Source: Lactarius indigo (taxonomy: Eukaryota; Basidiomycota; Agaricomycetes; Russulales; Russulaceae). Taken from it: DNA of 64,000 bases. The translations under genes were made by a program, and so were the position numbers. Below, in pieces: positions 22,230-35,781 of the stretch (within the stretch, counting starts at the first letter, position 1; each line of letters starts with the position of its first letter). The stretch is taken from contig JAFKAC010000174.1 of assembly GCA_025766275.1 (NCBI GenBank), positions 1 through 64,000 of the forward strand, written 5' to 3'. The notes below the pieces were generated by a model, which saw only the letters and a list, made by a program, of their open reading frames with translations, made no database searches and was not told the DNA's origin.

Positions 22230-25200
22230 TCAGGTCGCGGGAGCTGCCACGTGCGCGCGTTGGTGAACATCTCTCCACTGCTCAAAACCTTTGAACGGCA
22301 CCTCGCCGCACAAGTTGCGTGCAATCCCGTGCAGCTCGTCCAATAGCTGTAAATATTAGTTATTGATCACAGCTACTTATCTTTCCAAAATAGCGCGCAC
22401 CTCTGTGAGCTGAAGTACAGCAATCACCGCCGTCGCGAAGAACAAGTAATTCAACGAACGCAACTCCCGTATGTGGTCAATACCGTGTCCCATGACTGGT
22501 GTATTGGAATAAGCTGCTGCGTCGTGGTAGAGCAACCGATCAAGCAAGTTCTGCGGGAGCACAGAGTGCATTGGCTCTCCTGTGCGGAGCGACTGTGCCA
22601 CCAGAGAGAACACGGAGAGGACATCAGATATCTATGGAAAGTCAATGTCCAGACTGTAAGTCGGAAATTTGCGAAGGACAAACGCACGAAGTTCGGATTT
22701 ATGACTTTGGTGTGACGGAGAAAACCCGATCGCCACTCGTCGTCGAGCTCTGCAAGCGCGCTGGCGAGCTTTTCCGGGTCATCAAAAGGTGCACAGTCGG
22801 AAGAAAGAGTCGACGTACATGCGCAAACACGGAGATCATTTCCTGCTGTATGTCGATCAACCTATCGTATTCCTCGTACGGCCAGTGGCCGCGCACGCTG
22901 CCCTCCCATCTCGCCCACCCAGCCATCTCCTTCAAGTCGCGAAGTTGGATTGCAACCTTAAACAAATTATCGCGGAATGCATTGGCCCATACTGGCACAC
23001 CGGCCCTCCTGAGTTCCTTTGAGGAGGGGGTGTTTGTGATCCAGGCGGACATGAGGAAAGTATATATGTGGGACTGCGATGTGAGGGTGTTGGAGCAACC
23101 AAGTCGCACGGCCTTGCGAGCCGATTTGGCTGGCAGAATCATCGCAATGAAAGATGCGGCCGAGCCTGATCTCGGCTTAGTGTAAATTGTGCAGGAATAT
23201 CACAACAAGACACACCGATCATGACTAGTGTCCAGCGCTTCCAGGCGACATGCCAGCCAATCCCGACATTGGAGATCACAGGAAGATGGGCATCAATCCA
23301 AGAGTATCCTACAATGAGGACTACAGTGGCCTAGGGTGGGATAAGAGCTCAAATGATATACGGAAAATAAGATCACGCGTACGGCCATGAGGATGATGCC
23401 CTGGAGATATTGTTGAGGAGCAAATAGCCGGAAGAACATCAGAGGAAAAATGAAGACAGCGACGCTCGCTCCGACACCATATACATTTCCGCGGGAGTTA
23501 GCATTCCCTGCACGAATAAGATTCACATGAGAGAGAAACGAGAGGTAGCTATATCGCTCACCAATATACCAAGCTAACAATCCAACAACGAGGCCAATGA
23601 ATGTCCCAGTGAGCCGGATAAAGTAGCTGTATCACTCCAAGTCAAGTGAGCAAAAAACGAAACCGGAAACATACGAACTTATACAACTGGTCGCCAGCAT
23701 ATATCGTCAATGTTGTTTGAGCCATGATAAGGGCCCTACAACGTTATGCTCAGGGGTCATGGTGGATACGATCAGACGCTGGCATACCAGAGACCCTTCT
23801 GCACGTAATAGAAGTCTACCAAGAGCAAGTCATTCAACTCAGACGTGTGGCCGCGTTGAAGGGAACTCACGCGCAGTGTTCCTGATCACAGATGGCAACC
23901 AAAGTGCAACCGACAGAAACACATATCTAAACACGAACTGAGTAGCAATCGTCAGTCCATTAACCCACAAGCCGGGTCCAAATGCGAATGTACCATGGCT
24001 TCAGGAGTTTTGGTCCATTGGTAGATGAAATGTATGCCCCCCATAATCCTTTGCAAGGTATTTGTTGGAGGTCGGCTGTCGGGGTCACGACCTAATGAAA
24101 TGCAATGTTGGTTGAAGCTCTGGAAATATTCTACTTGCACAGCACTTACGGTACTTCCCCGCATCATCTTCTTCTGTCACCACTTCTTTTACCTCTTGGG
24201 TTTCCCCGTAGGCCCGTAGATCTTCTTCGGTGTGCTTCTCGACGAATAAGGCGTGCACAAGCTGGCGTAGGCCCTTTGGTGCCCACAACCGGTTCTTTCT
24301 GCGCTTGTCAGTAGTCTGCCGGACAATGTCCATGACCGCAAGGATCGCCTCGGAAACAACTACAATCGATGCGCTAAAAACATAGCACACGTACAGGCCG
24401 CGCAGCGGGGCAGCAGGGGTGCCAAGATGGGGCTCAAACGGCTCTAGGAGACGCAGACGCCCAGTCTCTTTGAATGCCACCAGCGCTCTTCGCAAGCGCT
24501 CCGCCGCGGAGTCCAAGTCGTGAACCTGTTCGGAATGTGCGTGCGCGGTGCCACGCCAACTCCAGCGGTTGGTGTTTACAAAATTGATCATGCCGGTGAT
24601 AGCATTAAGTGCGTGAGACGCAGCAGAGCGAAGTTCAGCTGTTGCCTCGCGAAGCAGTGGTAAAAGGTCCACAAGGCGGAGGGAATTCTCGCGCTCGCCC
24701 GCCTCGTCGCGTTGGTACATTTGTTGCACAAAGAACGTATCCGCCATTCTCGTGCTCTGCTGTTGCTCCATTTCGACAGATTCAGAGTATTGTGCCATAG
24801 GGTTATACGCACTACGGCCGATATATTTGACGAAAGTTAAAAGGCCATCTTGAAGAAATTGGAATCAGGAAAACAAGGGGACAAACACCACCACCCACTC
24901 AAGCGAGAGATGACACCTAGCAAAGGCTCTTCGAGCTTCCTGGCGTCGTCACCATTCCAACGACCCCAGCTGAACTCTGCGTTGATGAACTTGCCCTGCT
25001 GCGTCACTTCCAGTGAAGGGTGATCAGAGACAGATAGTGAAACTTCCTGAAAAGGACACACATCTTTGATGAATCGTGAACATAGAAGCTCTAATGGCTC
25101 TCAATCGCAAGAATTTCGGACTCTCGGGAGGAATAGACCCAGGGACTGCAGTAAGCAAATCTTCTTGGGCGTCAAGCAGGACCTTCATCTGGCCAAGGAG

Positions 25201-26374
25201 GAGGGTAACGGTTCCCAAAAATGCGTGATTGGCCGTTTGAGGAAAGACGAATATGGTAACCACGATCGCTATCGCCATGTATATCGAAACAGGGATGAGT
25301 AAACTGTTAAGTAGGTAGTATTGGGCGAAGGGGAAAAGAGGGCCAATAGTCTGTTGCTCATTAGAAGACGGTAATATGTGTGAAGGAAACAACGCAACGT
25401 ACGCAGAAGATATCGATCGCGATAGTTCCAAAGATGCTCAGAAAAATGAGGGGCTTGTAGTAAGCGCGAATAATGGCGAAGGTAAAAGTGCCAATGGCTA
25501 GGAAGATACCAAAGACGGCTGATGAACTGGGACAGGTGAGCACAAATATCAAACCATCGTATTTATGACTGACCGGATGTCGAGGAACTCTCCCTGGAAT
25601 ATCTCTATTTTAAATACTTGGTCCGGGTTCGCAGAGCCAGCGGCGCTGTACGGGGAGAGGTTAAATAGTGTGGAAATAACGAATGTCATAAACGTACGTT
25701 TCTCGTGCCACCTGAAGAGACGATTTGAGGAGTACTTTGTCACGGGCTGATAAAGCGGCTCTCATTCCCGCTGCGCCGATGCCCCAGCCAAGCAATGTGC
25801 CGATCATCAACGTCGAGATTGTCTGGTGAACCTACGGTCACGACAGCCCTCGACGGGAGGAAATGCTACTCACGTAGAAGAAGAATTGGACCGGAAATGA
25901 CGGCGGTAGGAAGAAGGAGGTGAGGAAAGCAAAGAAGGCTCTGCAGGCGCGACGTCAATGACCGTTCCAATTGCCGAACGAGAAAGGAGTGTAGCAAAAT
26001 GATATACGAGCTATGAGACGGACTGTGGGCGGGTGTGAAAGCGAGCACCATTTACGACGACCGTGTCGAGATATCACAGCCACCGGAGTGGTGAAGATGA
26101 TCAATGCTAACGTTGGAGAGAGTTGTACGCACGCATTCCCCATCGTCCTCAACGTTGCATTAGGTAGCATGATTACAAAAGCCGCCCAGGAACCTAACCA
26201 GCACCGCAGAAGCATCTTGCGGCTCTGTTTTGAACGTATGTTTGTGGCCACCCATGGAGGAAAGCGATCGAGAAGTGACCGTTCAGGTTGAGATAGTGGA
26301 GCTGGTATGGATTCAGCCTGAGAAGGATTTGGGGAGGAAGCTTCGACAGAGGGTGCTTTGGGCTTTGGAGACAT
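22230..26374 (-). CDS. FUSC/aromatic-acid-exporter-like membrane protein, copy A
   Basis: This is a large multi-pass membrane protein of the fungal family with an N-terminal six-helix 'ER transporter' domain, a FUSC-like core and a C-terminal DUF2421-type region. It is probably a transporter or exporter; the substrate is unknown. ATG 26374 opens MSPKPKAPSVEASSPNPSQ, then the hallmark RKMLLRCWLGSWAAFVIMLP (about 26240), FGIFLAIGTFTFAIIRAYY (about 25500), IGPLFPFAQYYLLNSLLIPV (about 25340), NRGNVYGVGASVAVFIFPLM (about 23480) and SLRTGEPMHSVLPQNLLDRL (about 22580). The last exon reads LLDELHGIARNLCGEVPF and ends at TGA 22230-22232. More than ten short introns are needed. The gene is intact as far as it was traced and is the inverted partner of the gene at 28354-32415. 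Confidence 0.82.
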
Positions 26375-28353
26375 AAAGAGGAGAGAAAGCGCTAACACGC
26401 TTTCTGAATTCAGACGCGAGGGCTGACTGGTAACCGGTGACCCCGTGGTTGAACGCAATGTTGAACGTTGAACACGCGAACCGAACCGCCGGGACCTTCG
26501 TCTAAAATTTGATGTTCTGATTGTCCTCCTCTCGATCGAAAATACAGAAACACTCTTTGATGTTTACGAGCTTTATGAAATCATGCGTACCATTACAAGT
26601 ACTACGACATCTAGTTGTTAGCATTGGGATGTGCAATGGCACAGTCGAATAGCTTCAGGTACTGCCAGTGTGATGTCACCGTTCACCATTCCGAGAGCAA
26701 ATAAAGTTCCAAATTCAAATATTTTCGCAGTGGTAACGGAGATCAGATCCTATCAATGCTCCTGGATTACATTTCTTGCGCAGTCCCCTAGGTGGCGCAT
26801 TGTGGGTTGCCGCACTGTTTTTCCTCTCTCATTTCTTCGGTATTCTATACGGTAGTGGGAAAACTCGAGTCGATATAACCATATCTCAAGCTCTGCACGA
26901 CTAGGGCTTAATAACACTACTGTTCATCTTATTCGCAATCATCTTGTTTTGTTTTTTCAGAATTAGATAGGAGGGTATGTTTCGGAGTCAATCTCTCGAA
27001 ATCAGAAATCAGAGATGAGAATTGATTAAATATTGATTCATTGATTGCCAATCAGTTTGTCTCACGAAGAATAGCTTTGTGGTGTGAGATCATTCGGTGT
27101 CTTCGGCGCTTATTGCTTGTCACCTCTTCCACTCGAACCGTGACCCACTTGCTCCCCAACGTCGGTGTTTTTCAGCCCTTCTTTACGACGGGGACAAATA
27201 TAAATTCTATTTCGATAATCCGGGCGTTCACAATATATCCATTGTCTGTCAGTGGTGGACAGGAGGAAGCCACAAGGAAGAAAACGTGGATCTCACAAAT
27301 GCAACTTGTCTTTGAAAATAAAATAGCAAAGAAAAAAACATCCACCTACACACCAAGGAGGGGGGAAAGGGCGACGAAGAATAACCAACTCGATATTGGA
27401 GTAAGAGGCACCACTTGGGGCAAAATAGGAAGGGTAATCTACACTGACACTATATACCGAACCGAGCAGAAGCACCTTCAGCATATGATGCATGGTGGGT
27501 ACAAAGAATGGTACAAAGTTTGTTACAGTACCCTGCAATAAGTGTACTGCATAACGTATGAATCAACAACTGACTCTCGGATCCCAAAAACTGAAGTCAT
27601 GGCACATGGATGGATGGGTCTATCAAAACGTAAAAATAACAATAGATTCAAGACCGGGAGAAGCCCAGTTGCGCGTGATAGTGCCAAATGCATCCGAGGG
27701 TTGCTTGCCTTCACCAGGCCCCGTCATATCATCGTACGATTGGGCGACATGTTCTGTGATTAATGGTGGCACTTCGAAAATGATATGAATATCCAGAACA
27801 CTTGTTGATATTCGGTCACTTGCCATCATGCGCGACTTCGGCGTGGCAAAGGGTGCGAGGATGGCGTGGTTGCCATAAGAGCACTCACGGAGATTGTTGT
27901 ACCGGGACGGACAGGCTCACCCGCCACGTTCTCGGAGATCGTCGTGGCACCCACTTGGGTGGGATGCCAGGACTTTAAGCCGGAGCGCTTCGGAACGCCA
28001 CAGGTGATTGGATTGGGGAACGGGGTTAGGACGGTGCTGTAAAGTACAAATAGGAATTCGACAGTAAGACGAACACTGGTAAGTGCATTGCGCACGCCTA
28101 GCTTTGTGGTATGAAAGTCGAGACCTAGGTAAAGGGTAGATGCCTGGGTCGAGGGATCAAGAGAGGCATGCAAAAAAGGCATGCCCCAGCAGTGCAACCA
28201 CAACAACTCCGTCGTGTCACGCTCACGGATCACCGGGACGGACAGATGCGGAGGTACGTAAACCAACAACGGAAAACTGGGCAGCATACATGAGCCCCAT
28301 CTTTCCACTCTTTCCGGACACCAGGTAACTTCCCCCCCAGACGTGAAGGCAGG
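26375..28353. promoter_or_regulatory. 1.98-kb divergent region between the two FUSC-like genes
   Basis: This region lies between the start codons of the inverted gene pair and must hold both promoters. The part nearest copy A is AT-rich with no gene seen. The part nearest copy B contains exon-like pieces on the minus strand, listed separately. Confidence 0.5.
27623..28063 (-). other. possible exons of an unknown gene or gene remnant
   Basis: Two minus-strand frames look exon-like. One (about 28040-27887) runs TVLTPFPNPITCGVPKRSG to PVRPGTTIS and ends at a GTGAGT donor; the other (about 27820-27623) follows an AG acceptor and reads DRISTSVLDIHIIFEVPPL to a TGA stop. Together they form a plausible C-terminus, but upstream exons run into the antisense of the FUSC copy B first exon and no start was found. 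I do not recognise the family. It may be a remnant left by rearrangement of the flanking pair. Confidence 0.25.
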
Positions 28354-31300
28354 ATGTCCAAGCCCGAGCTTTCGTCGTCTCGACCCCCTGTGTCCCGCGA
28401 CACGGGTGGGAGGGCACCAAATACCTCTCGCGCTTCGAGCTTGGTGCATGCGATCTGGGACTTCATACGCCCTCAGCCGTGGGTGATAAATAATATCCGT
28501 CAAAGGAGGTCGCAAAAGCTCCTCTTTCGGTCATGGCTCCCAGGTTGGGCTGCGCTCATTATGATGCTGCCCATGACCTCGCTTCGAGTTATTGGGAATC
28601 TGTGCGTGGAATCGATTTTTTATGCACACTTCTTTGGGTTGATGCGCATACACCTCTAGTGCGTATTTTGGGATGCTTTTCTCCGTGTTCATCCCCCCCA
28701 TGTTTCCTGTGCAAATTTATCTAGTCGTAAGTGCTAGCCCGAGGGGCTTCGTGACCTGGTTCGCATTGTCTTACTTCGGCCCGGGGACAGGTTGTCGTAC
28801 AATCATTGCTCGGTTTGCTGCTCGGTTGGGGTATCGGGGCTGCTGGAATGAAGGCGGCTCTTGCTGTGCGTTCTGAACTTCACGTTGAATCGACCTTGCA
28901 GCAAGTCGCCTATAGGTCGGTCACTTACGTCACGTATCGCTGGCATGCGGCATTTGATCTAACCTTTTGTGCAGTTTTGGAGGTTCTGTAAATCCAGATC
29001 AACTCTATAAACTAGAAGTCTTTCAAGGACGTTTTCTGGATGCCAAGTCAGTCGGTATTCTGAAATGTGTTATTTCGTCTGACATTCTTGGCAGATCTTC
29101 AGTTATGTTTGGTGTTTTTCTGGGCATCGGTACCATGATATTTGCCCTCGTTCGCGCATACAGCCCACCGTTGATATTCTTTTCGATCTTTGGTACCATT
29201 GCCATCGATATTTTCTGTGTACGTGTCTATCTCTTATTTCTGTCCATGTATACCCAATTGTTATTCCTCGCAGGCTATCGGTCCGCTCTACCCTTTTGCA
29301 AATTACAAAATCCTCAACAGTATTCTCATCGCTTCATCTGCCTATTGCGCAATGGCACTCGTTTGTTGTTTTGTTTTCTTCCCGGAGACCGTGAACTACG
29401 CATATCTTGGCTTGTTATCTATGACTCTCGGAAAGGTCAAGGCAATGCTCATGTCACAAGAGGGCTTGCTAGCACCGAATCCTGGCGATTTCGGGCCGGG
29501 AAGTCCGAAATTGAAGGCGCTAGCAGGGGATCGTGCTGCCCTTATGACAACGTATCAGACTCGTGAGTATCGTCTTCCCTTTTCACATCGATATTTACCA
29601 TTTCGTTTTCAGTGAAAGGGTTGACAGTTCACCTTCAAAGTGAATTCAGCTACGGCCGCTGGGGCGGTGATGACGTATTTGCCCTCACGGATCCTCTTCT
29701 TGCAGTCGTCTCGCGGCTCAGTACGCATTATGACCTAGCTCCAGAAGTTCCGTCCTAATACTTGCGCAGACGGACTGTTAAGCTTCGCCAGGCATCTCCG
29801 TGAGCTGCCGTCCCCACCCGAGGCGTTCGCTTTTATGCCCGCACCTGAAACCGTTTCTTCCGACACACACCTCCTGCATCACGTCTTCAATCCGGATGTA
29901 ACACGCGAATCCACTTTGAAAGTCACGCTTACTGAGGCGCTTCCGCACGTGCGTGACGCGACGGCCGAACTCCGTGCCGCAACTATCGAAGCAGTGGCAT
30001 CCGTCCAGGCGTTGATCAATGGGGTTAACAGCGACCGGCTCTTCTCACGGTCTGTATCCACGGGTCCGCTGGAAGATCGTCTCAATGTGGCTAGTGAGAA
30101 GCTACGCGCAGCACTGAACGGTTTCAAGGAGCACGGCACAGAGGCTATCCTCGGCGCTTACGGACACAACCCTCGCGGGATGCCGTTAAGAAGTCTCTAT
30201 CTCGGATATGTGTTTGGTGCAACGACCGTAATAATTGGAGAGGTTGTACTTACCCTTGTTCAAACGGCGGCTGAGACGAGTGCACGAAGACGAAGGGCTC
30301 GCCTGTGGGCACCCTCAAGTCTAAAGCACTTCGTGGATTCGGTTCTCAAGCAGCGCCGTCAAAATGAGGAACGGGCTTTCTGTGGGGAGGAGCAAGAATC
30401 CTACACAGATGAAGACGACATTCAGGAACAGGAGTACCGTGGGTCTGCCATCAGTCACTAATTGATATCGAGGTTGACTCGTACGTAGACCTTGATCCGG
30501 ACAGCCACCCACCAACGAACGTCTTCCAGAAGTTCATGAACGTGCTGCATCATTTGTTAAAGTGGACAAAGACTGCAGAGGCTGTCGTGCGTATAGGGTC
30601 TCGTCTTGACCTTGCAAAGATACTGATTTCCGACAGTTCGTATTTCGATATGTGCTCCTCAGTATTTTACTGTGGCTCCCTTCCGTGTTCGAGAACAGTG
30701 CTCGTATGTGCTGTCCAGCGTCCCTCAACTTAGTGACTGACTAGCCCACATAGATTTCTATTACGTCAACAAGGGCATTTGGTAAACTACTTTCACTGGT
30801 CTTGGGGTTGATACGTTTACTGATACTATATCAGGGCTTTGATCATGGCCCAGACCATCTTGACGGTTTACGCAGGTGACCAGGTGTATAAGTGGGTGGA
30901 TTTTGTCGTTTCACCTTCACGTTTTAATGCGCCTTTACACAGCTACGTGGTTCGATTATTGTGCACATTTTTAGGATTAGTCATTGCTCTACTCATCTGG
31001 TATATTGGTAGGTGCAATTGTACTGCACATCCGTGGCATAGTTAATCCGGGGGTGTAGGGAATGGCAGTGGGAATGGTAGCCCGTATGGACTCGCTGCCA
31101 GCTATGCGGTGCTCTCAGTGCCTGTCGTATTCATCAGGTTGTTCGCCCCCGCGAAATATCTGCAAGGCGTGATTTTGGGTTGTGTGCGTATTAATTTTGC
31201 TCGACTCGCGGCTCCTACACCGCTCACTCTGGATTAGATCACGGTAACACTTATCACGGGATACTCATGGATCGACGGCCATTTACCGGTCCTTTCTAAT

Positions 31301-32415
31301 CCTGGTATTGGTTGGCATGCCGCATGGCGTCGGTGGACCCTCGTCATGATTGGTACGCGGCTTTGTCCTTTTTATGCTGACTGCACTCCTCACCAGGGAT
31401 ATTATAGGCTGCGGAGCTTCTTTCGTTATTATGATGCTCCCGCCCAAGTCGGGGCGCAAGGCCGTACGTTTGCGCGCAGCCAAGTCAATCAGTGCTCTTG
31501 GCCATGTCTACACCTCGCTCATGTCTGCCTGGATTACGGAAAGAGACGCGGGGAAGGACGTTTCGTTTACAGTTAACAATTGGGTCCAGGCGTACAGAGG
31601 ACGACTTATCGCTGTCACGCTCCAAATTCTTGCTGGAAAGCAGCAGATGATGCTCGCGTCCTGGGAAGGAAACATTCGCGGGCGTTGGCCACAAGACGAG
31701 TACGCCAAACTAACAGAAATTCAAGAGGATATGATCGGTGTACTCGCGCAGGTACGTGGCTTTGAGGAATACACGAGGCTATACTGAAGTGGAGACCTGT
31801 CTACAGCTTGGTGGGGCCCTCTGGAAACTCGACACCAAGTGGAGATTGTCACTTTTGCATCATACCGTAGTGGTGGACCCGAACTTCGTACGCTATTCTC
31901 ACGTCATGCTGGCGAAATAAGGCCTAATGATGTTAAGATTTCCGACATTGTTTCTGTGTTTGCATCAGTGTCTCACTCCCTCCGCACGGGCGAACCTATG
32001 CACACTGTCCTCCCTCAGACCTTGTTGGATCGTTTGCTTCTCCATCACCACATTGGGGCGGTTGCAACTCCTGACCTTGACGGACGTAGCGTGATCGGTC
32101 CAGATGAAACGCAATCGATTGACCACATGTTCTATACCTCTGCGGTCGTCGCCGTGTACCAGTTGATGCAGGTGCGTATTCTCTCTGCCTTTACCAAGCG
32201 TCAATATTTATGGCGCACCTTATGTGTAGTGCTTGGACGAACTACATGCCGTCACACGCAGACTATGCGGAGAGGTGCCGTTCCGCGGCTTCGAGAGATG
32301 GAACTTCTTGCACAAGTCACGGCGGGGAACCTACAGGAACACCCTCTCGCGACCGGATACTATCGTCGAGCGAGAGCCGCTCATTGAGAACGAAAAGGTC
32401 GAAAATGGGGTTTAA
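28354..32415 (+). CDS. FUSC/aromatic-acid-exporter-like membrane protein, copy B
   Basis: This is a paralog of the 22230-26374 gene in opposite orientation, sharing the same motif order: QKLLFRSWLPGWAALIMMLP (about 28515), VFLGIGTMIFALVRAYSPPL (about 29115), IGPLYPFANYKILNSILIAS (about 29277), AFGATTVIIGEV-like TM segment (about 30210), FYYVNKGIWALIMAQTILTV (about 30757-30870), NGSPYGLAASYAVLSVPVVF (about 31075), CGASFVIMMLPPKSGRKAV (about 31411) and SLRTGEPMHTVLPQTLLDRL (about 31980). The final exon begins CLDELHAVTRRLCGEVPF and ends at TAA 32413-32415. Small exons at 30638-30703 and 30755-30782 restore the frame where stops would otherwise appear, so the gene looks functional. Start ATG 28354 (MSKPELSSSRPP) matches the position of the copy A start. 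Probable polytopic exporter. Confidence 0.82.
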
Positions 32416-33766
32416 GGAATCATGCTTCAAGTGTTAACTCACGATACTTACGCGCGGACTAGTTACTAAATGTGTTCAATTACATGATACGTTATAAAAT
32501 TATTGTGTAACAAAGGCGGCTCTTTGACATGGGACCTCCAGATTGAAATAGGACGGGTCGATTGATAATTATAACAAGTAAAGTGTACATTGTGCGGTTA
32601 GCAGAGTTGTCTAGGTTCTACCCGTATTGAATCCACTCAGGACCTATTGTCACGGCGACAGGGTACATCATGTTGGCTAAGCTAAACCCGTACTGTCATA
32701 CCGCAACATGTAGCCATAACAAAACGCGCGCGCACCCAAAGATACATTCCGACGCAAAACTTGAAGAGTTGTTGGGCAGTGCTGCAGCCGATGATCTTGA
32801 GTCTTAGCTGTAGGTCTTCGTGTGCCAGTGGTTGCTCACCCACTTATTCAAGATGCATGAATAACCAACATACGCTCGACAAGTATTACGTGCGCTTTCC
32901 AGCCTTCCCTTTCCCGAGATTCTCCGCAAGGAATGAGGCACAATAATCCTGACGGGACGTGGTCTTCAAGGGCTTCATCCAAGAGTGGTGGGAGCTTCCT
33001 AGGCTTCGATTCTCACGCAACCCGAGACAACATTGTGTAAATCAACACACGGCAGCGACTCAAAGAGGACGGCAAGGAGAAGGGTAATGGATAAACTTGA
33101 GGCGCACTGTAAGAACGCCGGGTTTTCGACAAGTAGGTAGCGTCATGGTATATCACGCAAAGAGTACGTAATATTATTGTGTAATATTCTCTCGTTTAGC
33201 CATTCTCGTTTAGCACAGCTTCCGCCACTCAGTACTGTGTACTTGGGCCTCAGGCTCGCATGGTCTGGTCGCTTTCCCTTGTATTTTAGTTCTTCCACAT
33301 GGCGACTGCACAGGCACTGCTGTGCATAGGACGAAAGTTGCGCGACCCTATTCTCGGCTGTCGTCGGAATTGAGACGGGTTGATCGCCTCCTAGACGAGT
33401 TGGTCGCCAATCAACAAGACAGCGTGCTTTTCCGGACAGGCGGAATGAATCATTCCGAAGGTCCTGGTGTTTATCCTCTGAAGTGGAACGAAGACACGAG
33501 GCTATCACGAATTGCGATCATTTCACCCCTCTTCGACTGCCACCATTCGAGTGTAGAACTGGGGCGTGTCGTGCGTGTCATGAGTTCTGACCTCAATAAT
33601 TTCAAAGCGATGACCGTGTCATTTCCGAATAGACGTGCCCTCGTGTGCTACACTCAGTCTAGAGGCGCTTCCCGTTGCATTTGAGGTCTGGTGAGAGGAT
33701 GCGCAACATGCCAGGTCGCCTTTCTTGCCATTTTGGGCTTTCTAAACGCATCCTTTTCTCCCGGTC
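32416..33766. other. intergenic region, no gene recognised
   Basis: AT-rich spacer after the FUSC copy B stop. Frames at 33143-33508 (minus) and 33322-33684 (plus) overlap and lack motifs. The segmental duplication begins at about 33767. Confidence 0.45.
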
Positions 33767-33783
33767 TCATGCCGCGGGATCAC

Positions 33784-33791
33784 ATAAAAGG
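33784..33791 (+). promoter_or_regulatory. TATA box of oxidase copy 1
   Basis: ATAAAAGG lies 181 bp upstream of the predicted ATG and is conserved with copy 2 at 38009. A 5'-leader intron (GTAAGT at 33854 to AACAG at 33911) lies between them, again matching copy 2. Confidence 0.6.
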
Positions 33792-33964
33792 AGGGTATGG
33801 CGGTGGTATTGCCAGCCTGATATCCCCCGACGACTTCCAAGCGGATTGTTGGTGTAAGTACTCTCCTGATGCCATAGCAGAGACGTTGACCCTGCGGCAA
33901 ACAGAAAACAGATTCGTTCCAACCTCTCAGCGCTAGACTTCACATCTTCGTGCATTTTTGCGTA

Positions 33965-35781
33965 ATGATAGGTGCGCCGGGCTGTCGTACATGCAAGCTG
34001 GCCTAACATTTGCATCAGATAGTAGAGTAACTCCCCCTGCCGAACCACTTGACGTTGCTATTGTTGGTGGAGGGATGGCAGGCCTCTATGCTGGGCTCTC
34101 ACTCCAGAAGCACGGTCACCGCGTTCGCATATTCGAAGGGACGGACCGTGTTGGTGGTCGGGTCCACACTCATTACTTTACACAAGAACAGGACCAATTC
34201 TTTGAAGCCGGCGCAATGCGCCTTCCACGTTCCAGTTTTCAAGCATACACCTTTGACTTAATCGACTGGCTTCGTCAGTTCCACCTTCCTCAAGACAGGA
34301 AAGTCAAGCTCATACCATACATTCTCACCGCCACCGGCAACCGTCTATATGTAAACGGTGTTCGTGGCGATGGGTATCAAGTCACATCTACGACCCCGGC
34401 CAGCATCAACTGGGAAGTTCCAGACCACTTCAAAAACAAAACTGCTGGCGAGCTCTTGAAAACTGCCATCGGTCCCCTCATCGAAATGTTGGAAGCTGAT
34501 TTCGATCAAGGCTTCAAGGAACTTGTGGAAAAATATGACGACTTCTCATTCCGATTTTATCTCGTATCCGTCCTCGGCTGGCCCACATCTGTCATAGATT
34601 TCGTTGAAACCGTCACCTCCCAGACCAACCAATTCGCGCTCAGCGTGCCTGAAATGGTGATGCAGAACATGGACTTCAACACGAAGGATTGGTTCACTAT
34701 TGAACACGGCATGAGCAGGCTACCTTCCGCTATGTCTTACCTTATCGGGTACAAAAACATCACTTATGGTGCGCGAGTGACGGGGTTCCGGAATGAAAAT
34801 AATGGGAAAGTTACCATCACTGCTGTCGGCTACAATGGAAGGATCGAGGCAAAATTTGACAGAGTAATTCTTGCCATCCCGCCAGCAGCACTGAAGATGA
34901 TCGTCGATCGACCACGCTGGAGTATTCCCAAAGAGCTCGCCATTCGATCTATGCACTTCGAAGCACTGTACAAGATGGGTTTACGCTTCAAGACTCGCTT
35001 CTGGGAACGAGTTGGCCCCAAGCCAACGCGGGGTGGGCAATCGACCACGGACTTCCGTATCCGGTGGGTGGTTTACCCATCCAACGGGATTGGACAGGAC
35101 GGTCCCGGGGTGCTGCTTGTCTACGCGTGGATGACTGACGCGACTACATGGCTTCCACTGACACCAACGGAACGCAGGAGCCTCGCATTATTCTGCTTGG
35201 CGAAGATGTATAATGACGAAGTGGATACAAGGACTAATACGAGAATAGACGTGTATGACCTACTGATCGGCACGTCTGACGCGGTCTGGTCTGCCAAGAC
35301 TTCGACGGGCGACGCCATGTTTCTCCCCGGTCAATTCACCTCGCGTTTCGAGCCTGGGCGCAAGCCAGAAGGAAACATTTTCTTTGCTGGGGAACACCTA
35401 TCCCGGCACCACACGTGGATCACGGGAGCGCTCGAGTCGGCGCACCAAGCAGTATGCGACATGATCGGAGGCGTACCTCCGTTGAAAGCTCCCGTCGAGC
35501 AGCACCCCGATCGACCTCTGCAAATGGATCCGAAACTGGCTCCTACTGACATCGAACTGGAGCGCGGGGCCCCGATTCTCCTTGGTTGTAGGGGAGACGA
35601 CGCGACCCCAAAAGTGGAGTATCGGTTTACACCTCACGAGCCTTTGTTCAGGATCGGCCAAGGCTGGCCCGTCTACGAAGGTAGTACAGCTCCAGCATTC
35701 CCTCTACACCTCGGTGGTGACGCACGGCATCCCATTGGTGTTGAACTCACGGACCTCGCTGGACCCGGAGCTTGTGAATAA
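33965..35781 (+). CDS. L-amino-acid oxidase, copy 1 (FAD flavoenzyme)
   Basis: Oxidatively deaminates L-amino acids to keto acids, ammonia and H2O2. Proposed start is ATG 33965 in a 7-nt first coding exon (ATGATAG), then a 47-bp intron (33972-34018) with a CTAAC branch point. The spliced product is 589 residues starting MIDSRVTPPAEPLDVAIVGG. FAD features are the dinucleotide motif VGGGMAGLYA, FEGTDRVGGRVHTHYF, the substrate-region GAMRLP and the C-terminal GNIFFAGEHLSRHHTWITGA. No signal peptide is seen, so it is probably intracellular. A characterised Rhizoctonia solani oxidase (rsLAAO1) belongs to this family, to my knowledge. Without the short intron the only ATG is 33991, inside the predicted intron. 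Large central blocks are nearly identical to copy 2. Confidence 0.92.

Noticed and set aside
27826..28515. 229-codon minus-strand open frame as a complete gene
   Set aside because: Its N-terminal half is antisense to exon 1 of FUSC copy B and shows no motif. Only the downstream part keeps exon-like borders, so it is reported as a low-confidence remnant.
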